This document shows positions 42,807 through 51,649 of a stretch of 64,000 nt of DNA, one piece after another; positions within the stretch are counted from its first letter, which is position 1; every line of letters starts with the position of its first letter. The stretch comes from Planctomycetota bacterium (lineage in GTDB: Bacteria; Planctomycetota; UBA8742; UBA2392), in NCBI GenBank assembly GCA_015075515.1, contig JABTUE010000002.1, positions 597,478 to 661,477 on the forward strand, read 5' to 3'. The notes under the pieces were generated by a model. That model was given only the letters and a program-made list of their open reading frames with translations. It had not been told where the DNA came from and ran no database searches. The translations under genes and the position numbers were made by a program.

Positions 42807-44114
42807 ATGCTCGCCCGAATCACACCCGCGCTGGCCGCCCTGACCTTGCTGGCACCGCTGGCTCTGGCCCAGAAGCGCCCCGACGCCAAGGCACTGGACA
42901 GCCGCACCGACGCCATCCTGCGCTTCATGGACGCCGACAACGACGGTCGCATCGCCTGGCAGGAGGCCTGGAACAAACATAACGAACACCGCTCGGCCGT
43001 GCGTTCGGCCGAACGCGCCGAGGCCCTGGGCGACGACGAAAAAGACTTTCCCGGCCTGACACGCGCCAAGGTTGCCGCGGCCTATGCGAACCTGCTGGAG
43101 CCGCTGGACGCTCTGCTGGCCGACAGCAACCGCAACCTCAGTGTGGATCGCGGCGAACTGCGCGCCTTTCTGGCCCGCAACGCTGTGGGCGAGGCCGGCA
43201 AGCCCCAGCGCTGGCACTATGAACAGCTTTGCGCCGCGCAGGTGCGCCGCGACTGGGAACTTTGGCTGCGCCGCCTTGACCGCGACAACGACGGGCGCTT
43301 CAGCCGCACGGAAATGGACGACCATTATCTGGTGGACGTCAGCGACAAGGTGTTCCGCGCCGCCGACGCCGACAAGGACAACCACCTGACCCAGGCCGAG
43401 TTCATCACCCTGCACGTCGAGCACCGCCTGGCAGGAGTCACCGTGGAAGTTTCCGACGCCGAAGACAGCGTCGGTGTCAACGGCGACGCGCAAAGCAGCG
43501 CCGGCGAAAAGCCTGCTGACGGCGCCGAGCCCGAAAAGCAGCCTGCCCCTGACGACGCCGGGAATCCTCGCAAGACCGAAGCCACCCGCCCGGTGGCGCG
43601 CGGCGACATGCGTTTCAAGGTTGGCAGCTCGTGGGTGATCCGCCGCCAAAGCTCCTTTGCCGCGGGCGAAGTCGTTCGCTGGGGTGTGGGTAACAGCGCG
43701 ACGGGATTCCAGGAGTTCGAGGCCGTATCCGACGGTTACGCCTATGACCGCCATGAAGTCACGCGCTGGACCGACAAACAGGGCGATGTCAGCCACACCC
43801 GCGGGTACTTTGAGGCCTCGTGCAAAGGGCCGGCTTGCGGCTCCGGTGGCGGCACTCTCAACGGCCGGCTGTTCGGAAAACCCGGCACGATCGAGATCAC
43901 CGTGCCCGCCGGAAAGTTTCTGTGCGTCGTTGAAGACTGTAATATCACGCCGCCGCACGTGCACGGCAGCACCAGGGAAGAACACGACGCCAAGCGTCGC
44001 CGCCTGACCATTACCCGGGCCTGGTACACCTGGATTGACGGGTGGAAAGTCATGGTCAAGGGCGTCAACGCCGACGGCGAACTGGTGGCCGAACTCTACA
44101 CCGTGACTCCGTAA
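42807..44114 (+). CDS. Secreted EF-hand calcium-binding protein
   Basis: The ATG at 42807 follows CCGGAGACCTCC and gives 435 residues. Signal peptide MLARITPALAALTLLAPLALA leads to several EF-hand loops: DADNDGRIAWQE (42-53), a more degenerate DSNRNLSVDRGE, DRDNDGRFSRTE and DADKDNHLTQAE. A Glu/Pro/Ala-rich linker of about 50 residues follows. The C-terminal domain (about 270-435) has beta-strands, a CGSGG and CCVVEDC-like Cys pattern and is unrecognised. It probably binds calcium outside the cytoplasm; the C-terminus may be the functional part. Neither flanking gene explains its role. Confidence 0.82.
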   Translation: MLARITPALAALTLLAPLALAQKRPDAKALDSRTDAILRFMDADNDGRIAWQEAWNKHNEHRSAVRSAERAEALGDDEKDFPGLTRAKVAAAYANLLEPLDALLADSNRNLSVDRGELRAFLARNAVGEAGKPQRWHYEQLCAAQVRRDWELWLRRLDRDNDGRFSRTEMDDHYLVDVSDKVFRAADADKDNHLTQAEFITLHVEHRLAGVTVEVSDAEDSVGVNGDAQSSAGEKPADGAEPEKQPAPDDAGNPRKTEATRPVARGDMRFKVGSSWVIRRQSSFAAGEVVRWGVGNSATGFQEFEAVSDGYAYDRHEVTRWTDKQGDVSHTRGYFEASCKGPACGSGGGTLNGRLFGKPGTIEITVPAGKFLCVVEDCNITPPHVHGSTREEHDAKRRRLTITRAWYTWIDGWKVMVKGVNADGELVAELYTVTP

Positions 44115-44303
44115 GCGCCGCGTACGGCAGACACGCCCGAGACCGGGGCCCGCCACGGCGGGCTCTGGCTCATGGCCTGTGCGCGCCTGGCGCGTAATCC
44201 GCCGATGCCAATCTTGAACAAGGACGGCAGGCTCCTATACAGGTTGGCGGCGCGGTCGCCGTCCGTGCGGGCGCGCCCAGCAACAGTGGCAGCCGGAGAA
44301 CCC

Positions 44304-44930
44304 GTGGGACTGTTTGACCGCATTCTTGGGTTCCGCCAGCCCGCCGCGACGGCGGCGCCGGCAAAGGTTTCGGCGGCTGACCCGGTGGCCAACCCGCCGG
44401 CACCCGCGCCGGGGGCCGGGGCAACGCCACCTGGCGCAACCGGGGGCACGACGCCGACGGGGGGCACACCGCCCAACGGGGCCACCCCCGGTACCAACCT
44501 GGCCGCGACCGCACCGACGCCCGAGAAGAAGGGCCTGCTGCGCAAAATGGAAAGCAACATCCGCCGCGCCGTGGACGGCTACGTAGACCGCAAGGCCGAC
44601 GCACTGCTGGACGACGCCACCAAGCGCGCCGAAGAATTCCGCGAGGAAACACTCGAAATCGTTCAGAACCAGGCCATGCAACTGCTGGACATCACCGAAC
44701 AGCGCATAGACCGCAAGCTGCAGGATATTGAGAACCTGCTGGAACAACGGTTGCAGGCCGAACTGCGCATGCGGCTGCGGGCGCTGATCTGGACGCTGGC
44801 GTTTGTGCTGCTGATGGCGATCATCAGCGTGCTGTATGTATGGATCAAACGCAGCGCAGGGCTGGAAAACGCCCCGGCCGCGGGCCGCGCGACGGCATCC
44901 CCCGTGCAAACAGCCCGCGCGGGTCTATAG
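44304..44930 (+). CDS. Coiled-coil membrane-anchored protein
   Basis: A GTG at 44304 preceded by CCGGAGAACCC is the best-supported start, giving 208 residues; longer in-frame starts lack a ribosome binding site and encode a low-complexity Arg-rich leader. The N-terminal half is Pro/Ala/Gly/Thr-rich and likely disordered. Residues about 85-150 form charged helices ([19 protein letters not shown], then [19 protein letters not shown]) typical of a coiled coil. The C-terminal segment [18 protein letters not shown] is one membrane helix. It is probably a membrane-tethered scaffold. It overlaps the promoter-like sequence of the following gene. Confidence 0.65.
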   Translation: MGLFDRILGFRQPAATAAPAKVSAADPVANPPAPAPGAGATPPGATGGTTPTGGTPPNGATPGTNLAATAPTPEKKGLLRKMESNIRRAVDGYVDRKADALLDDATKRAEEFREETLEIVQNQAMQLLDITEQRIDRKLQDIENLLEQRLQAELRMRLRALIWTLAFVLLMAIISVLYVWIKRSAGLENAPAAGRATASPVQTARAGL

Positions 44931-44931
44931 T
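44926..44931 (+). promoter_or_regulatory. Possible -10 box TATAGT for FlgI-like gene
   Basis: TATAGT is preceded by CTATAGT context as at 21319 and lies 36 bases before the ATG at 44968. The -35 candidate GTGCAA (44904-44909) is weak. If used, transcription would start downstream of an alternative ATG at 44932. Confidence 0.4.
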
Positions 44932-44967
44932 ATGCGCTTCCCCGGTCTTTCCCTGTCCGGCCTGACC

Positions 44968-46479
44968 ATGTCGCGTCGTCTTGTCTGTCTTGCCTTTCTG
45001 CTGGTTGCCGCCTGTGCCACAACCGCCGCCGGGCCCGACGACACGGCCCGCCGGGCCGCTCTGGCGCCGGATCACCCCGAGGACGAAGCCGGCACGCCCG
45101 TGGACCTGACGCGCCTGAGCCATTCGCCCCAGGAAGCCCGGCGCTTCATCGTGCGGCGCGAGGCGCTGAAGGTGGGCCTGGTCAACTACATTGACCCCAC
45201 GCGCACCGAACTGGTCTCGCGCCAGTTCACGGGCGAAACTGTGGTGTTCAAACTGGACAACACCGGCGACACCGGGCCGCTGTGGGATGCCGCAGCCGAC
45301 CGCGCGGCCGAAATGGTTTCGGAATACGGCTGGCCCGAGGCACAACTGAAGTGGGAGCCCGTACCCGAAGGCCGCGTGGCGCTGGTGCGCGTGGAATCCA
45401 TCGGCATTCCGGCCGGCGCGCGCGCCGGCGACGACGTGCCGGTGCGCGTGGTGTTGCTGGGCAATGCCAGCGAAATCCGCGGCGGCTATGTGTACCCCAC
45501 GCCGTTGCGCAACAAGCTGGGCCGTACCGTGGCGTACCTGCGCGAGGGCTATCTGCCGATCCACCCCAAGGACGCCGTCACCGACGAACAGCGCGAAGAC
45601 GCCAAACTGATGGAAAAACGCGACGGCGTGGGCCGCGTCACGTTTCTGCTGCGCAAGGGCGTGCGTCTGGCCGGCAATGTGCGCGCCGACGACCTGACCG
45701 CCGACCAGATCATCATGCCCCTGACCCGCGAGATCGAGCCCGGCTCGGGCAAATTCCGGCGCACCCTGTCGGCGGAACTCGTGCCGCAGGTCATCACCCA
45801 GATCGAACACCTGATGGCCGAGGCCAAATTGCCCTGCAAGGCCACCACCGAAGGCGACAACCTGATTGTCACGCCGTTGGGCGTGCGCGAGGCCACGTTG
45901 CGCCAGGTGTTCGAGCGCATCCAGTCACTCAGCGTGACGATCACGCCCCAGAACCAGGTCATTGTCGTGTTCGATGAAGAGGTTGTACGTGTGGTGATCT
46001 ACGGCCCGGTCAAGCACCGGCTGCTGATCCGCGACGTGGCCATGACGGTAGACCCGTTCACGCGCAACTCGACCATGTCCAGCCCCCAGCCGTTGCGCTT
46101 TCGCGTGCATTGCCGTGTGCTGAAACGCGCCGACCCCGGCAGTTCGCGGCGCTACGGCATTCCCAACGCCGAAGAAGCGGCCGCCGGGCGCCGTCCTGAC
46201 GGCGATCTGGGCCGGGTACGCCTGAGCTGGAGCCGCTGGGACGAAAAAGGCCGCATGGTCGCTGACGGCACAGACGAAATCGGCACCACCGACCTCGGCG
46301 ACATCCTGCGCGTTCTGTGGACGCGCGGCATGGGTCCCGCCGAGGCTCTGGCCTTTGTGCTCGAGGCCAAGGAAAGTCTGGCCCTGTCGTGCGAACTTGG
46401 CTTCAACTGGCGCAAGGTGGATGTGGACGCTTTACGGCGCGAAATGGAGGCCGACACGGCGGCCTCGCGCAACCGTTGA
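44968..46479 (+). CDS. FlgI-like (P-ring-like) lipoprotein
   Basis: Starting at the ATG at 44968 the protein has 503 residues and a signal [16 protein letters not shown] with lipobox Cys; an ATG at 44932 adds 12 residues. The region about 75-220 resembles the flagellar P-ring protein Flg[41 protein letters not shown] and [13 protein letters not shown]. The downstream half has [20 protein letters not shown] and a repeated [15 protein letters not shown] strand, different from FlgI. No flagellar genes are in the window, so it may be an envelope ring or secretin-associated relative rather than a flagellar part. It is inferred from pattern memory, not a search. Confidence 0.55.
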   Translation: MSRRLVCLAFLLVAACATTAAGPDDTARRAALAPDHPEDEAGTPVDLTRLSHSPQEARRFIVRREALKVGLVNYIDPTRTELVSRQFTGETVVFKLDNTGDTGPLWDAAADRAAEMVSEYGWPEAQLKWEPVPEGRVALVRVESIGIPAGARAGDDVPVRVVLLGNASEIRGGYVYPTPLRNKLGRTVAYLREGYLPIHPKDAVTDEQREDAKLMEKRDGVGRVTFLLRKGVRLAGNVRADDLTADQIIMPLTREIEPGSGKFRRTLSAELVPQVITQIEHLMAEAKLPCKATTEGDNLIVTPLGVREATLRQVFERIQSLSVTITPQNQVIVVFDEEVVRVVIYGPVKHRLLIRDVAMTVDPFTRNSTMSSPQPLRFRVHCRVLKRADPGSSRRYGIPNAEEAAAGRRPDGDLGRVRLSWSRWDEKGRMVADGTDEIGTTDLGDILRVLWTRGMGPAEALAFVLEAKESLALSCELGFNWRKVDVDALRREMEADTAASRNR

Positions 46480-46657
46480 TGCCAACAGGGTTTGCACCGC
46501 TTTTCCACAGCCGGGCCAGGCAACGCCGGAAGTTACAGTGTAAGGGCTCAAAAACCGCTTGGTGATGCGGGTTTGCGTCAAGAGCCGCGGCCGGACGGGC
46601 CGATGATGTACCTATTGGGGGAAATCATCCCTCTGGCTGATCCGCACCGAGGTCTAC

Positions 46658-49600
46658 ATGCGCATCGTCAAGCTGGAGATGGACGGCTTCAAGTCGTTTG
46701 GTCGCCCGGTCAGTTTCGAGTTCGACGCGCCGATCACCGGCGTGGTCGGCCCCAACGGCTGCGGCAAAAGCAACGTTGTGGACGCCACGCGCTGGGTGCT
46801 GGGCGAAATGAGCCGCAAAGCCCTGCGCGCCGGATCCAGCACCGACGTGATTTTCTCCGGCAGTGCCACGCGCAAGCCCGCCAGCCGCGCCGAAGTCAGC
46901 ATCACGTTTGACAACTCCTGCGGCACGCTGCCGCTGAGCAGCCGCAACGTGAAGATCACGCGCCGGCTGCACAAGAACGGCGAAAGCGAATACCTGCTGA
47001 ACGACGAACCCGCCAAGCTGCGCGATATCAAGGCGTTGATGGAAGGCACCGGCGCGGGCATGAGCGCCTACAGCATCATGGAACAGGGCAAGATGGACAG
47101 CCTGATCCAGGCCAACCCCGACGACCGCCGCCGCGTGTTCGAAGAAGCCGCCGGCATCGGCAACATGCGCAAACAGCAGGAAGCCGCGCAACAGAAACTG
47201 GTTCTGGTCGAACAGAACCTGGAAAAACTCCAGAGCATCCTCAGCGAGGTCAAGGGCCAGTTGCGCAAGATCAAAAGCCAGGCCTCGCGCGCGCTGCGCT
47301 TTACCGAACTGAAAGAGCGCGCGCGGGTGCTTCACCTGCAGCTTGCGCTGGCCGAGTTTGCCCGTCATGACAAGTCGCGCGAGGAACTGCTGGCCACCAT
47401 CAGCGCCGCGGGCCAGCGCGAAGGTTCCATTGCCGCCGATCTGGCCAAGACAAAGATGGATCTGGAAGACGCCCAGGCCAGCCTGGCCGACGCCGAAACC
47501 GAAGAACGCCGGCTGTCGGAACGCATCCACAAACTCGAGCTTGAGGCCCAGGCCGAGCAGTCCCGGCGCGAACGCGCGCTGGGCCGCGTGGAAAGCCTCA
47601 AGCAGGCGATCGAGCGCGCCAAAGACCTTTCCGCGCGCATCCGCGAGCAGGTAACAGGCCTGAAGTCTCGCCGTGCCGGCATTGAACAGGCGGTGGAAAC
47701 CGGCCGCGCCGAAATGGCCGAAGTCGCCAACCGCGCGGCCGAACTGGCCCGCGCCGAGGCCGAGGCCCGCGCGCGCGCCGACGCCCTGGAAACCGAACTC
47801 AAGCAGACGCGCGTGTCGCTGCTGGATGCCATCAGCGGCGCCAACGCCGGCCTGAACGAACGCATGAAGCTGGAGGCCGAAACCCGCGCCGCCCGCCGCC
47901 GGCTTGAAAATCTTCAATCCCGCGCCAACAGCCTGGGCCGCGAACTGGATGAGGCCCAAACCCGTCGCGCCCAGGCCCAATCCGACCGCGACGCCGCCGA
48001 GGCCGAACTTGCCGCCTGCAAAACCGCGCTGGCCGAAAACGAAAACCGCCGCGAACCCGCGCAGGCCCGCGCCCACGAATTGCGTCAGCGCCGCCACGCG
48101 CTGGAACTCAAACGCGGGGCCAAGGTGGAACGCCGCGCCATGCTGCAAAGTCTGGCCGAAGACCGCGGCGGTCTGCACGAAGCCGCCCACGCGCTGCTCA
48201 AGGACGACGCTCGCCGCGCCGGCTTTGGCGTGCTTGGACAGCTTGCCGACGGCCTGCGCGTGGATCTGGCCTTTGCCGCGGCACTGGAGCGCGTGCTGGA
48301 AAACCTGGGCGGCGCGATTGTCACTGACACGCTGGAGCACGCCCACGACCTGTTCAACTGGCTGGCCGCGCGCGGCTGCGCCGGCACGGCGATTCTGGCC
48401 CGCGACGCCTTTGAGGCCGCGCGCGCCGAACGCGCCTGGCCCGGCGGCAAGGGCGTGATCGGCCCGTTGCTGGGTGTGGTGCAGGTTGAGCCCGCCCTGG
48501 CAGCCCTGGCCGGCGCGCTGCTGGCCGATGTGCTGCTGGTAGCCGACCGCAACGTGGCCCGCCGCCTGATGGCCGCCGGCGTCACGGGCCTGCGCCTGGT
48601 CACGCCCACAGGTGAACTGTTTGCGCTGCCGGGCTCGTTCCGTCTGGCGGGCTCGGACGCCAACACCGGTCTGATTACCCAGCAGGCCGAAATCGCGCGC
48701 CTGAACACCGAACTTGAGGCCCTGGACGCCGAAATCCTCCACACCGCCGACCAACTGGCCGAAGCCGACCACGAGTGCGACCAGATCACCGCGCGCGCCG
48801 CCGAACTGCGCAACCGCGTCTACGACGCCAGCATGGGCAGCGTTTCGCGCCGCGTGGCCCTGGAAAACCTGACTTCGCAGTGCCAGCGCCTGACCGAAGA
48901 ACGCCGCCTGCTGGAATCGGAAAGCGCCCAGCTTGACCGCCAGCTGGAAACCGATCTGGCTCGCCACACCGCCCTGGAACAGGAAATCGCCGGCTTTGAA
49001 GCCGAGCGCGCGCGCTGCGAAACCCGCCTGGCGGCGCTCAACGACGAGGCGCTGGCTTCGCGTAACGCGCTGGCCGAAGCCCGCGACGCCCTGACGGCCG
49101 CGCGTGTGGACGAAGCCGCGCGCCAGAGCCGCCTGGCCCAGTCCGAGGAATCGCTCAAGGGCATTGACAGCGCGCTGGCGCGCTATGCCGATGAAATCGC
49201 CCGCGGCGCTGCCGAAATCGAAGCCCACGCTCAGGAATGCCGCAAGCTGGAGCACGAAGCCACGGCCAGCGTCAACGTGCAGGCCGAACTTGAGCGCGAA
49301 CAGCAGGAACTGCGCGCCCGCCGCGACCAGGGCGGCGGCGAACTGTCCCGCGCCCGCACGGTGGTCGAATCGGCACGCGCCAGAGTGGACGAACTGAACG
49401 AACGCCTGTACGCCGAACGCGAAAGCGTCCAGCAGGCCCGCATTGATGAAAACACGCTGTTCATGAAGATGGACGCCGTGCGCCGCCGCATGGCCGAACT
49501 GTACAACGCCGATCTGGACACCCTGTACCGCGAATACAACCCGCAATCCGCACCGGCCGACGAGGCCGCGGCGCGCGCCGAACTGGAGGCTGTGGAAGAC

Positions 49601-50239
49601 CAGTTGCGCAAACTGGGCAACGTGAACCTTGAGGCCATGGACGAGCTCAAGGATGCCGAAGAACGCAATGATTTTTATTCGCGCCAGGAAGCCGACCTGC
49701 TGCGCGCCAAGCGCACACTGACCGAGGCAATCCAGAAGATCGAGCGCGAAACGCGCCGCATGTTCCTGGAAACATTCGAGAAAATCCGCGCCAACTTTGC
49801 CCGGCTGTTCCGGCGCATGTTCGGGGGCGGTTCGGCCGACATATTGCTGACCAACCCCGAAGAGCCCCTGACCAGCGGTGTGGAAATCATCGCCAAGCCG
49901 CCCGGCAAGGAAGCGCTGCCCATCAGCATGCGCAGCGGCGGCGAGCGCGCCATGATCAGCGTGGCCATGATGTTTGCCATCTACGAAACCAACCCCGCGC
50001 CCTTTGCCATTCTTGACGAGGTGGACGCGCCGCTGGACGAAGCCAACGTGGACCGTTTCTGCACCGTGGTCGCCGATTACGCCAGGGTCAGCCAGTTCAT
50101 CATCATCACGCACCACAAGAAGACCATGGCGGCCTGCGACACGCTGTACGGCGTGACCATGCAGGAACCCGGTACCAGCACGCGCGTCAGTGTGGACCTG
50201 CGCGACGTGCGGCAGCAGGAACTGGCGGCGGTAAACTGA
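46658..50239 (+). CDS. smc: Chromosome segregation ATPase SMC
   Basis: This 1193-residue protein starts after GAGGTCTAC and has the full SMC architecture: Walker A GPNGCGKS at 31-38, N-terminal coiled coil, hinge around 523-668 (FGVLGQLADGLRVDLAFAAA to the late GSFRLAGSD), C-terminal coiled coil, signature SGGER near 1093 and Walker B FAILDEVDAPLDEANVD near 1115. It forms condensin dimers that organise chromosomes. The signature reads MRSGGER, with Arg where most SMC proteins have Leu. Neighbouring genes do not encode ScpA or ScpB. The following gene is convergent. Confidence 0.95.
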   Translation: MRIVKLEMDGFKSFGRPVSFEFDAPITGVVGPNGCGKSNVVDATRWVLGEMSRKALRAGSSTDVIFSGSATRKPASRAEVSITFDNSCGTLPLSSRNVKITRRLHKNGESEYLLNDEPAKLRDIKALMEGTGAGMSAYSIMEQGKMDSLIQANPDDRRRVFEEAAGIGNMRKQQEAAQQKLVLVEQNLEKLQSILSEVKGQLRKIKSQASRALRFTELKERARVLHLQLALAEFARHDKSREELLATISAAGQREGSIAADLAKTKMDLEDAQASLADAETEERRLSERIHKLELEAQAEQSRRERALGRVESLKQAIERAKDLSARIREQVTGLKSRRAGIEQAVETGRAEMAEVANRAAELARAEAEARARADALETELKQTRVSLLDAISGANAGLNERMKLEAETRAARRRLENLQSRANSLGRELDEAQTRRAQAQSDRDAAEAELAACKTALAENENRREPAQARAHELRQRRHALELKRGAKVERRAMLQSLAEDRGGLHEAAHALLKDDARRAGFGVLGQLADGLRVDLAFAAALERVLENLGGAIVTDTLEHAHDLFNWLAARGCAGTAILARDAFEAARAERAWPGGKGVIGPLLGVVQVEPALAALAGALLADVLLVADRNVARRLMAAGVTGLRLVTPTGELFALPGSFRLAGSDANTGLITQQAEIARLNTELEALDAEILHTADQLAEADHECDQITARAAELRNRVYDASMGSVSRRVALENLTSQCQRLTEERRLLESESAQLDRQLETDLARHTALEQEIAGFEAERARCETRLAALNDEALASRNALAEARDALTAARVDEAARQSRLAQSEESLKGIDSALARYADEIARGAAEIEAHAQECRKLEHEATASVNVQAELEREQQELRARRDQGGGELSRARTVVESARARVDELNERLYAERESVQQARIDENTLFMKMDAVRRRMAELYNADLDTLYREYNPQSAPADEAAARAELEAVEDQLRKLGNVNLEAMDELKDAEERNDFYSRQEADLLRAKRTLTEAIQKIERETRRMFLETFEKIRANFARLFRRMFGGGSADILLTNPEEPLTSGVEIIAKPPGKEALPISMRSGGERAMISVAMMFAIYETNPAPFAILDEVDAPLDEANVDRFCTVVADYARVSQFIIITHHKKTMAACDTLYGVTMQEPGTSTRVSVDLRDVRQQELAAVN

Positions 50240-50243
50240 GAAT

Positions 50244-50780
50244 CTACAGCAGCATTGCCGTCATCAGCGGCTTGACTGGCGCGAATTCATTGATGCCGAT
50301 CTCAACGATTTCGCCCGTGATCGGAAACGTGTTTTCCATGACCAGCGCGCTGGCACGTCCGATCTGCTCATGCCGCACGCTGGTCATCAGCGTGCAGTGC
50401 GGGACAAACCGGCCCGGCGCGTACTCCTGCCACGGGTTGCGCGTCAGACGCGGCACGTGCGCCCACAGATCGGCGTGCAGGGTCAGCAGGTCGGGCGACA
50501 CCACCGGCGCCAGGAAAAACACCGGCTCGGCCTTTGGAAACATGCCCACCGACGAAAACGTCACCGGCATGGCATTGTGGCGGTCGGCAAGCTGGCGCAC
50601 CTTTTCGGACAGCTCGACAACGTTGCAGCCCTCCATCACTGCCAGGCTCAGGTGTGGCCGCGATTTGATGTCTTCAATCACCGTGACCGCACCATCAATT
50701 TCGGCCCGGATCACATTGCACATGCGCCGCAGGCGCGACTCCAGCGACGGGTTGAAAAACAGTTCAATCGAATAGGCCAT
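50244..50780 (-). CDS. 2H phosphoesterase / RNA ligase-like protein
   Basis: The ATG at 50780 gives 178 residues and is preferred because an upstream ATG at 50798 would fall in the terminator of the preceding gene. Two HxS/T motifs are visible: PHLSLAV at about 41-47 and PHCTLMT at about 127-133, the signature of 2H phosphoesterases, including ThpR-like RNA 2',3'-cyclic phosphodiesterases. It should hydrolyse cyclic phosphates in RNA or nucleotides in the cytoplasm. It is convergent with smc (four bases apart). The substrate cannot be specified. Confidence 0.78.
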   Translation of the reverse strand: MAYSIELFFNPSLESRLRRMCNVIRAEIDGAVTVIEDIKSRPHLSLAVMEGCNVVELSEKVRQLADRHNAMPVTFSSVGMFPKAEPVFFLAPVVSPDLLTLHADLWAHVPRLTRNPWQEYAPGRFVPHCTLMTSVRHEQIGRASALVMENTFPITGEIVEIGINEFAPVKPLMTAMLL

Positions 50781-50797
50781 GGCCGCGCCGGTATACA

Positions 50798-50834
50798 AAA
50801 CAATGGCCCCGCGGCATACGCGGGGCCATTGTTT
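50798..50834 (-). terminator. Strong terminator of the basic-protein gene
   Basis: A perfect 16-bp stem AAACAATGGCCCCGCG/CGCGGGGCCATTGTTT encloses a 5-base loop; on the minus strand it is followed by TGTATAC after TTGTTT. It lies 12 bases beyond the stop at 50846. Confidence 0.85.
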
Positions 50835-50845
50835 CGACCTGTATC

Positions 50846-51556
50846 TTAGACGTTGACGCTGACGTTCTTGACGCTCAGCGGCTGGCGCTCGTAGTAGGCG
50901 ATCTCGTTGGCGGCCTTGCCGCTCTCAAGCTGGCGGCGCGTGAAGGTTTCAGCCTCGGCGCGTGAACCAAACTCGTGCGGTTCAATGTCGCCGCCCACGT
51001 GCAGTATCACCACGTGCTGGGGCATGGCCTTGAGAGTCTCGCGCGTGCGGTAGGCCCGCTTGTCGCTTTCCCGGCGGCCCAGACGACGCTCGACCAGTTG
51101 GGTGCGGGGCTTGGGGCGGCGACCCGGACGGCCTATCTTGCCGCCAGCCTGCTTGAAGGCCTCTTTCAGCCGCGGGAACGCAAGCTGGGTCTTGAACCGC
51201 GCCCGCACCTGCTTGCCGGCTTCGTTCATGGTGATGCCCGGGTTCTTCTGCACCAGTTCTGCCACATAGGCCTGCTTGGCCGCCGTGTTCTCGCGCGAAC
51301 GGCCGCCTTTGCGGCCCTTGCGCGCAGCCTTGGCCTTTTTGCGGCGGCCTTTGCCGGCCTTGGGGCCGCGGCGTTCATCCACCTTGCCGCCGGCGTTTAC
51401 AAAGGCCTCCCGCAGCTTGTCATGGGCCAGTTGCGTGCCGAACTTGGCCTTCACCTGCTTGCCGACCTGGTTCATGGTCAGTGCGTTGTCGGCCTTGAGC
51501 AGTTCAGCCACAAAAGCCTGCTTTTCCACGGTGTTCTGCTGCGAGCGTTTTGCCAC
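50846..51556 (-). CDS. Basic protein with tandem helical DNA-binding-like domains
   Basis: This 236-residue protein has two homologous units of about 53 residues (8-60 and 90-142), each with the pattern KQAFVAELL, a short gap, TMNQVGKQVKAKFGTQLA, then KLREAFVNAGGKV. A Lys/Arg/Gly-rich linker (63-88) separates them, like histone H1 or Lsr2 tails. The end (175-236) is a mixed domain with VVILHVGGDIEPHEFGS. Basic tandem units near smc suggest a nucleoid protein or DNA-binding regulator. It is followed by a very strong terminator. I do not recognise a named family. Confidence 0.7.
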   Translation of the reverse strand: MAKRSQQNTVEKQAFVAELLKADNALTMNQVGKQVKAKFGTQLAHDKLREAFVNAGGKVDERRGPKAGKGRRKKAKAARKGRKGGRSRENTAAKQAYVAELVQKNPGITMNEAGKQVRARFKTQLAFPRLKEAFKQAGGKIGRPGRRPKPRTQLVERRLGRRESDKRAYRTRETLKAMPQHVVILHVGGDIEPHEFGSRAEAETFTRRQLESGKAANEIAYYERQPLSVKNVSVNV

Positions 51557-51649
51557 AGTTGTCTCCCCGGTTCAGTGATTGACGGAATCAAACCTCGGGC
51601 AACGTCTAACATTTTGGCGTCGTGTGCCAAGGCGCAAACCAGCAAATGA

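Noticed and set aside
46625-50116. 1163-residue open frame antisense to smc
   Set aside because: SMC has all expected motifs on the plus strand; the antisense product is compositionally an artefact of GC-rich coiled-coil coding.
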